DNA of 64,000 nt, from assembly GCF_002250705.1 (NCBI RefSeq), contig NZ_NMVP01000006.1:1-64000 (forward strand). Direction: 5' to 3'. The DNA is from Enemella evansiae (GTDB taxonomy: Bacteria > Actinomycetota > Actinomycetes > Propionibacteriales > Propionibacteriaceae). Below the pieces are notes generated by a model. The model was not told the DNA's origin and did not search any database. It was given only the letters and a program-made list of their open reading frames with translations. The translations under genes and the position numbers were made by a program. Shown one piece after another: positions 58,024 to 64,000 of this stretch (positions are counted from its first letter, which is position 1; the number at the start of each line of letters is the position of its first letter).

Positions 58024-58205
58024 TGGCACGTCTCAAGGTGACCCAGATCCGTTCCGAGATCGGCTGCAAGCAGAACCAGCGCGAGACCCTGCGTACCATC
58101 GGTCTCAAGCGCATCGGTGACGTGGCCGTCAAGGAGGATCGTCCCGAGATCCGTGGGATGCTCACCACCGTGACCCACCTGATCAGCGTCGAGGAGGTCG
58201 ACTGA
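58023..58205 (+). CDS. rpmD: 50S ribosomal protein L30
   Basis: The complete L30 is 60 residues: [20 protein letters not shown] and [21 protein letters not shown]. The start overlaps rpsE by one base. Confidence 0.96.
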   Translation: MARLKVTQIRSEIGCKQNQRETLRTIGLKRIGDVAVKEDRPEIRGMLTTVTHLISVEEVD

Positions 58206-58206
58206 C

Positions 58207-58647
58207 ATGGCACTGAAGGTCCATCACCTTCGCCCGGCCCCGGGCGCCAAGACCGCCAAGACCCGCGTGGGTCGTGGCGAGGCGTCCAAGGGCAAGACCG
58301 CCGGCCGTGGCACCAAGGGCACCGGCGCGCGCAAGAACACCCCCGAGAACTTCGAGGGTGGTCAGATGCCGCTGCACATGCGGCTGCCGAAGCTGCGTGG
58401 CTTCAAGAACCCGTTCCGCGTCGAGTACCAGACGGTCAACGTCTCGAAGATCGCCGACCTGTTCGCCGACGGCGGCAAGGTCGAGGTCGCTGACCTGGTC
58501 GCCAAGGGCGCGGTCCGCGCCGGCCACCCGGTCAAGGTGCTCGGCAACGGTGAGATCGGCGTCGCGGTCCAGGTGACCGCCGACAAGTTCTCGGCCAGCG
58601 CCAAGGAGAAGATCGAGAAGGCGGGCGGCTCGGCCACCGAGCTCTGA
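58207..58647 (+). CDS. rplO: 50S ribosomal protein L15
   Basis: This is a 146-residue late-assembly protein. [40 protein letters not shown] glycine-rich segments and [20 protein letters not shown] are diagnostic. It is the last gene before the spc terminator; secY has its own promoter. Confidence 0.97.
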   Translation: MALKVHHLRPAPGAKTAKTRVGRGEASKGKTAGRGTKGTGARKNTPENFEGGQMPLHMRLPKLRGFKNPFRVEYQTVNVSKIADLFADGGKVEVADLVAKGAVRAGHPVKVLGNGEIGVAVQVTADKFSASAKEKIEKAGGSATEL

Positions 58648-58702
58648 GCCCGACGTCGCGTTCCCTGAGCGAGCGAGGAACGAGCGAGTCGAAGGGTACG
58701 CC

Positions 58703-58739
58703 ACAGGGGCGGCTCCGGTTCCACCGGGGCCGCCCCTGT
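58703..58739 (+). terminator. spc operon terminator
   Basis: ACAGGGGCGGCTCCGG (58703-58718) pairs with CCGGGGCCGCCCCTGT (58724-58739), one mismatch, 5-base loop, followed by TCAATTG. A family B copy (58665-58695) lies between the rplO stop and this stem. The gap to secY (58648-59061) holds these, a family C repeat, a promoter and a leader. Confidence 0.85.
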
Positions 58740-58769
58740 TCAATTGCGGAGCCTCGCGAGCGGCCCCGG

Positions 58770-58845
58770 CGATCCATCGATCCCTGGGTGCACCCGTCGA
58801 TTCCTGCAGCATGCACTGGATGGACCCAGGATTCGATGGATCGCG
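58770..58845. repeat. dispersed palindromic repeat, family C, copy 3
   Basis: CGATCCATCGATCCCTGGG at one end and CCCAGGATTCGATGGATCGC at the other are near-complementary. The middle contains CCTGCAGCATGCACTGG. It has the same plan as 21102-21178 and 30641-30716. Confidence 0.85.
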
Positions 58846-58963
58846 GGTTTCCAACGGGTCTTCGGGCCGCCGCGCAACGTGGCCCGCGACCGCGTCGTGC
58901 TCTCGATCGCCGTCATCGCGATCGACGGGGGCGCCGTGCTCGACCGCCGATCGGGGCGAACTT

Positions 58964-58993
58964 TTCAGATTCTGCGCCTCGGCTTGGTACGCT
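58964..58993 (+). promoter_or_regulatory. secY-adk-map promoter
   Basis: TTCAGA (58964-58969), an 18-bp spacer and TACGCT (58988-58993), followed by GCCA and CGGTTGCCG, the same start region as the spc promoter. The leader to secY is about 60 nt. Confidence 0.6.
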
Positions 58994-59061
58994 GCCACGG
59001 TTGCCGTCAGGCGATGTGTGCTTCGGCATGCCCCAGTTGTCCACCACAGGAAGAGGGCTCG

Positions 59062-60383
<1,322 letters not shown>

Positions 60384-60387
<4 letters not shown>

Positions 60388-60974
60388 GACTGTTGATCAT
60401 GGGTCCCCCCGGGGCCGGCAAGGGCACGCAGGCCAAGGGCATCGCCGAGGCGTACCAGATCCCCGCGGTCTCCACCGGTGACATCTTCCGGGCGATCTCC
60501 AAGGCCGACGCCGCCACCGCCTCCGAGCTGGCGCTGCAGGTCAAGGAGATCATGACCTCCGGTGGTTACGTCTCCGACGAGATCACCAACCAGATCGTCG
60601 CCGAGCGGCTCGGCCAGGCCGATGCCGCCGAGGGCTTCCTGCTGGACGGCTACCCGCGGACCGCCGGTCAGGTGGAGGCGCTCGACGCGATGCTCGCCGC
60701 CAACGGCCAGCGCCTCGACGGCGTCATCTCCCTGGAGGCGGACCAGGACGAGCTCGTCGCCCGGTTGCTGAAGCGCGCCGAGGTGGAGGGCCGCGCCGAC
60801 GACAACGAGGAGACCATCCGCAAGCGCCAGCAGGTGTACGCCGAGCAGACCGCCGACCTGCTGCGGATCTACTCCGATCGCGGACTGCTGGTGGCCGTCG
60901 ACGGCCTGGGGGAGATCGACGAGGTCTCCGACCGGATCACCGACGCCCTGGACACGCACCTGAACCGCGAGTGA
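60384..60974 (+). CDS. adk: adenylate kinase
   Basis: This 196-residue kinase interconverts ATP + AMP and 2 ADP. The P-loop is [28 protein letters not shown] binds [20 protein letters not shown] is the conserved DGYPR motif. The region [20 protein letters not shown] shows the short form without a zinc LID insert. The start is TTG 60384 (TTGA overlap with secY) with AAGGG upstream; its stop overlaps the map GTG. Confidence 0.96.
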
Positions 60975-61816
60975 TCTTCTCCCGGCCGGGGGTCGAGCTG
61001 AAGACCCCCGAACAGCTCAAGCTGATGCGCCGGGCGGGTCTGGTGGTGGCCCGGGCGCTGTCCGCCACGGTCTCCGAGGTGCGCCCGGGCATCACCACCG
61101 GTGAACTGGACGCGATCGCCGCCGAGGTGATCGCCTCCGCCGGTGCCACCCCGTCCTTCCTCGACTATGGCGCGGGCGCCGACGGCTCGGGCGGCTTTCC
61201 CGGCGTGGTCTGCCTGTCGGTGAACGAGGAGATCGTGCACGGCATCCCCGGCCAGCGGGTGCTCGCCGAGGGTGATCTCATCTCCATCGACTGCGGTGCG
61301 ATCGTCGACGGCTGGCACGGCGACTCGGCGCGTACCGTCGCGGTCGGTGAGACCTCCGCCGAGTACGCCCGGTTGAGCGAGGTGACCCGCGGGGCGCTCT
61401 GGCACGGGATCGCCGCCGCCCGGCTGGGTGGCCGCGTCTCCGACATCTCCGCGGCCATCGAGGACTTCATCGACGAACAGCCGGAGCAGTACGGCATCGT
61501 CGCCGAATACGTCGGCCACGGCATCGGCTCGGCCATGCACCAGCCGCCGGACGTGCCGAACTATCGGCACCACGGCCGCAGCCAGCGGATCGTGCCCGGG
61601 TTGGCGCTCGCGGTGGAACCGATGCTCACCCTCGGCAGCCCCGACAACGACACCCTCGCCGACGAGTGGACCGTGGTCACCCGCGACCGCAGCGTCGCCG
61701 CGCACTGGGAGCACACCATCACCGTCACCAAGGACGGCCTGTGGGTGCTGACCGCCGAGGACGGCGGCGAGTCGATGCTCGCCGAACTCGGCGTCCCCTT
61801 CGGGCCCCTTTTCTGA
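60971..61816 (+). CDS. map: methionine aminopeptidase, type I
   Basis: This 281-residue metalloenzyme removes the initiator Met. GTG 60971 overlaps the adk stop (GTGA). Metal ligands lie in [19 protein letters not shown] (two Asp), [14 protein letters not shown] (His), [11 protein letters not shown] (Glu) and WEHTITVT (Glu). [15 protein letters not shown] is the substrate loop. It is about 20 residues longer than E. coli Map because of its C-terminus. No clear terminator follows. Confidence 0.96.
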   Translation: MIFSRPGVELKTPEQLKLMRRAGLVVARALSATVSEVRPGITTGELDAIAAEVIASAGATPSFLDYGAGADGSGGFPGVVCLSVNEEIVHGIPGQRVLAEGDLISIDCGAIVDGWHGDSARTVAVGETSAEYARLSEVTRGALWHGIAAARLGGRVSDISAAIEDFIDEQPEQYGIVAEYVGHGIGSAMHQPPDVPNYRHHGRSQRIVPGLALAVEPMLTLGSPDNDTLADEWTVVTRDRSVAAHWEHTITVTKDGLWVLTAEDGGESMLAELGVPFGPLF

Positions 61817-61861
61817 AGTCGGCTCGCGCGGCGGCGCTGGAGCCCCGGCGTTCGCCGACGT

Positions 61862-61950
61862 CGGCTGAGCGAGCGCCAGCGAGTCGAAGCCACGTGGCCC
61901 TCAGGCGGTGGATGGCTTCGTCTCGCTCGTTCCTCGCTCGCTCAGCCGGC
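61862..61950. repeat. inverted pair of family B repeats
   Basis: CGGCTGAGCGAGCGCCAGCG then AGTCGAAGCC (61862-61891) and, in the opposite orientation, GGCTTCGTCTCGCTCGTTCC then TCGCTCGCTCAGCCGGC (61914-61950). They can pair into a long hairpin just after map, and may serve as its terminator. Confidence 0.8.
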
Positions 61951-62055
61951 GTGGGGTGGAGCTCCAAGGGCTCTACTGGGTGAGGACTGGGGAGTTCCCC
62001 GGGGTGCGGCGTACGCCCGATGTGCCGCATTGCGCTTGCGCGACGGGCGAAGCGA

Positions 62056-62131
62056 AACCGTTATACAAGTTCCATTGACCCCGGTGACGGTGGACGCTTC
62101 GATTCTCAGAAGACCGCTCAACGGTGAGCGG
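62056..62131 (+). promoter_or_regulatory. regulatory region shared by both binding-protein genes, copy 1
   Basis: AACCGTTATACAAG then CCATTGAC (62056-62079) recurs before the second paralogue at 63453-63476 (AACCGTTATGCAAC then CCATTGAC). A short hairpin CCGCTCA-ACGG-TGAGCGG (62114-62131) is also repeated (63513-63530). The TTATAC could be a -10, or TTGACC a -35; I cannot decide. The strong GGGGAGG ribosome site follows. The rest of 61951-62055 shows nothing else. Confidence 0.55.
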
Positions 62132-62150
62132 GCCGACCGGGGAGGTCACC

Positions 62151-63359
62151 ATGAAGACATCGATCGGTGCCGTGCTGCGCAGGCTGTGGGTGATTCCGGC
62201 GGTCACCGCGGTGCTCGCTGTCAGCGCCTGCGGAGGCGGAAGCCTGGGAGCCAGTACCGGCGGCGGGGGAGGTGCCGCGTCGGGGCCGGTGAAGATCGGG
62301 CTGTCGGTGCCGAAGTCGGGGGTGTACGCCTCCCTGGGTCGGGACATGGAGCAGGGTTTCAAGCTCTATCTGAACCAGAAGGGCAACAAGCTCGGTGGCA
62401 AGGACATCACCCTGGTCGAGACCGATGAGGGTTCTGGTCCGCAGACCGGCGTACCCGCGACGGAGAAGCTGATCACCCAGGACCAGGTCTCCGCGGTCGC
62501 CGGGATCGTGAACTCCGCGACCGCGGCGGGGTTGAAGAAGACCTTCGTCGAATCCAAGGTGCCGCTGGTGGTCACCAACGCCGGCTCGGACGGGCTGACC
62601 ACGCCGCCCTCGGACTACATCTGGCGCTCCAGCTTCACCAACGCCGACACCGCCCGCGCCTACGGCAAGCGGGCCAAGGAGCAGCTCGGCGACGGGTCGG
62701 TCTATCTGCTCGCCGCCGACTATGCGGCCGGCAAGGAGCACCTCGAGGGCTTCAAGAAGGAGTTCACCGCGGTCGGTGGCAAGATCGCCGGCGAGGAGTA
62801 CACCCCGTTCGGCACCACCACCGACTGGCAGCCCTACCTGAACAAGGTCCGCACCTCCGGTGCCAAGGCGATCTTCGTCTTCTACGCCGGCGCCGAGGCG
62901 GTCAATTTCGTCAAGCAGTACAAGCAATTCCTGGCCAATGACGGGATCGCGCTCTACAGCTCCGGTGACCTCACCGAGGGGTCGGTGCTCGATGCCCAGG
63001 GTGCCGCCGCCGACGGGCTGGAGACCTCGCTGCACTACTCCGACCAGATCGACAGCCCGCGCAACAAGGAGTTCGTGCAGGCGTACAAGGACGCCTATGG
63101 CGGTGCCTCACCGACCTCCTACTCGGTGCAGGCCTACGATGCCGCGGCGGTGTTGGACAAGGCGCTCGCGGTCGCCGACGGCACCTCGGGCGAGGCGATC
63201 GGCAAGGCACTCGGTCAGGTCGGCGACATCGACAGCCCCCGCGGCACCTGGAAGTTCAACGCCAACCACGATCCCGACCAGACCTACTACCTGCGCAAGG
63301 TCGTGATGAAGGACGGGAAGTACGTCAACTCCGTCACCGGCAGCGTGAAGCTGAGCTGA
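62151..63359 (+). CDS. lipoprotein substrate-binding protein, branched-chain amino acid type
   Basis: This is a 402-residue periplasmic-binding-type receptor (LivJ/LivK superfamily) for an ABC importer. The signal ends in the lipobox VSACGGG with Cys27 as the lipid anchor. GPVKIGLSVPKSGVYASLGRD starts lobe 1, followed by GGKDITLVETDEGSGPQTGV and a VPLVVTNAGSDGLT hinge segment. ATG 62151 has GGGGAGG at 62139-62145. No permease or ATPase genes are in the window. The ligand (amino acid, urea, amide or other) cannot be read. It is nearly identical to the next gene over the visible part. Confidence 0.92.
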   Translation: MKTSIGAVLRRLWVIPAVTAVLAVSACGGGSLGASTGGGGGAASGPVKIGLSVPKSGVYASLGRDMEQGFKLYLNQKGNKLGGKDITLVETDEGSGPQTGVPATEKLITQDQVSAVAGIVNSATAAGLKKTFVESKVPLVVTNAGSDGLTTPPSDYIWRSSFTNADTARAYGKRAKEQLGDGSVYLLAADYAAGKEHLEGFKKEFTAVGGKIAGEEYTPFGTTTDWQPYLNKVRTSGAKAIFVFYAGAEAVNFVKQYKQFLANDGIALYSSGDLTEGSVLDAQGAAADGLETSLHYSDQIDSPRNKEFVQAYKDAYGGASPTSYSVQAYDAAAVLDKALAVADGTSGEAIGKALGQVGDIDSPRGTWKFNANHDPDQTYYLRKVVMKDGKYVNSVTGSVKLS

Positions 63360-63372
63360 GTGGGGAGGGATG

Positions 63373-63434
63373 CTCATCTCGACACGCGAGCCATTGCTCC
63401 GCTCCGCTGCGCATGGCTCGCTACTCGATGGGCG
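63373..63434 (+). repeat. dispersed palindromic repeat, family A, copy 4
   Basis: CTCATCTCGACACGCGAGCC, then ATTGCTCCGC, GCGCATGGCTCG and CTACTCGATGGGCG. The inner stem CGAGCCATTG/GCATGGCTCG is well paired. It lies just after the stop codon of the first binding protein. Confidence 0.85.
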
Positions 63435-63452
63435 TCAGAACCGCGGAACAAG

Positions 63453-63530
63453 AACCGTTATGCAACGCCCATTGACGCCCGCTGAGTCACGACGATTCAC
63501 TCAGTGGAGATGTCGCTCAAGGGTGAGCGG
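63453..63530 (+). promoter_or_regulatory. regulatory region shared by both binding-protein genes, copy 2
   Basis: It contains the AACCGTTAT...CCATTGAC element and the CGCTCA-AGGG-TGAGCG hairpin of copy 1, in the same order and spacing class, but the sequence between them has diverged. This shows that the upstream region was duplicated together with the gene. Confidence 0.55.
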
Positions 63531-63554
63531 CCGGGACCGGGGAGATGTAGCAAC

Positions 63555-64000
63555 ATGAGTGCATCCAGGATGGCTTCGCTGCGCCGCAGGGCGTGGGTGA
63601 TTCCGGTGCTGTCGGCCGTGCTGGCCCTCAGCGCCTGTGGCGGGGGAAGCCTCGGCGGCAGCGGCGGCGGGGGAGGTGCCGCGTCGGGGCCGGTGAAGAT
63701 CGGGCTGTCGGTGCCGAAGTCGGGGGTGTACGCCTCCCTGGGTCGGGACATGGAGCAGGGTTTCAAGCTCTATCTGAACCAGAAGGGCAACAAGCTCGGT
63801 GGCAAGGACATCACCCTGGTCGAGACCGATGAGGGTTCTGGTCCGCAGACCGGCGTACCCGCCACCGAGAAGCTGATCACCCAGGACCAGGTCTCCGCGG
63901 TCGCCGGCATCGTCAACTCGGCCACCGCGGCGGGGTTGAAGAAGACCTTCGTCGAATCCAAGGTGCCGCTGGTCGTCGCGAACGCCGGGGCCGATGGGCT
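63555..64000 (+). CDS. second lipoprotein substrate-binding protein (paralogue, cut by window end)
   Basis: ATG 63555 opens a frame that runs to the window end (148 codons seen). The signal peptide differs from the first copy (MSASRMASLRRRAWVIPVLS) but has the same lipobox LSACGGG with Cys28. From GGGGAASGPVKIGLSVPKSG onward the visible protein is the same as the first copy apart from a few residues (VVANAGADGL against VVTNAGSDGL). At the DNA level long runs are identical, pointing to recent duplication or gene conversion. Confidence 0.92.
   Translation, partial: MSASRMASLRRRAWVIPVLSAVLALSACGGGSLGGSGGGGGAASGPVKIGLSVPKSGVYASLGRDMEQGFKLYLNQKGNKLGGKDITLVETDEGSGPQTGVPATEKLITQDQVSAVAGIVNSATAAGLKKTFVESKVPLVVANAGADG

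Noticed and set aside
58744..59061. N-terminal extension of SecY from an upstream ATG
   Set aside because: It would translate a terminator flank, a repeat, the promoter and the leader. GTG 59062 has a ribosome site and gives the normal SecY start.

Overview
The window is a stretch of a high-GC actinobacterial chromosome. It holds rpoB-rpoC, rpsL-rpsG-fusA-tuf, the S10 ribosomal operon and the spc operon followed by secY-adk-map. Frequent GTG and TTG starts, a four-Cys zinc-type S14, two DinB-fold proteins of the kind often linked to mycothiol, and TTGACN/TANNNT promoters all fit Actinobacteria. Protein style and gene order suggest Propionibacteriales (Propionibacteriaceae-like); I cannot name the genus from sequence alone.

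Layout. 1-1000: the 5' end of an IS110-type transposase cut by the window edge, then non-coding DNA rich in inverted repeats. 1068-2562: an ECF-like sigma factor with a membrane-anchored partner. 3145-10890: promoter, rpoB, rpoC and a strong terminator. 11031-25806: accessory and metabolic genes (secreted Ig-like protein, M20 peptidase plus MHS transporter, YbaK-like deacylase, SLC13 carrier, a hydrolase relative lacking its catalytic Ser and His, hotdog protein, MarR regulator divergent from an ABC exporter, HAD phosphatase, two RNA-modifying enzymes, DinB protein, P-loop kinase, RpiB, FMN alpha-hydroxyacid oxidase). 25833-30620: str operon with promoter and terminator. 30742-44646: DCC protein, a second P-loop kinase/DinB pair, alcohol dehydrogenase, SGNH hydrolase, PPK2, a tightly overlapping four-gene cluster (GT2, acyl-CoA dehydrogenase-like, PIG-L deacetylase, methyltransferase), TreY, a Na+/H+ antiporter with a C-terminal zinc finger, and a secreted EEP nuclease. 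44702-50866: S10 operon (rpsJ to rpsQ). 50867-54150: an island splitting S10 from spc, with a small low-GC gene pair, an oxidoreductase and a secreted thermonuclease. 54151-58739: spc operon (rplN to rplO). 58964-61816: secY-adk-map with its own promoter. 62151-64000: two tandem, nearly identical branched-chain-amino-acid-type lipoprotein binding proteins, the second cut by the window end.

The housekeeping genes form transcription and translation operons, mostly coupled by 1-4 bp stop/start overlaps. Non-coding gaps are filled with several families of dispersed palindromic or tandem repeats, almost always directly downstream of stop codons. The observations I rate highest are the GT2/ACAD/PIG-L/methyltransferase cluster, the candidate IS110 bridge-RNA region, the modular palindrome family, the two secreted proteins ending exactly at an LAxTG motif, the L4 protein with an extra C-terminal domain, and a sequence shared at the predicted start sites of several ribosomal and rpo promoters.
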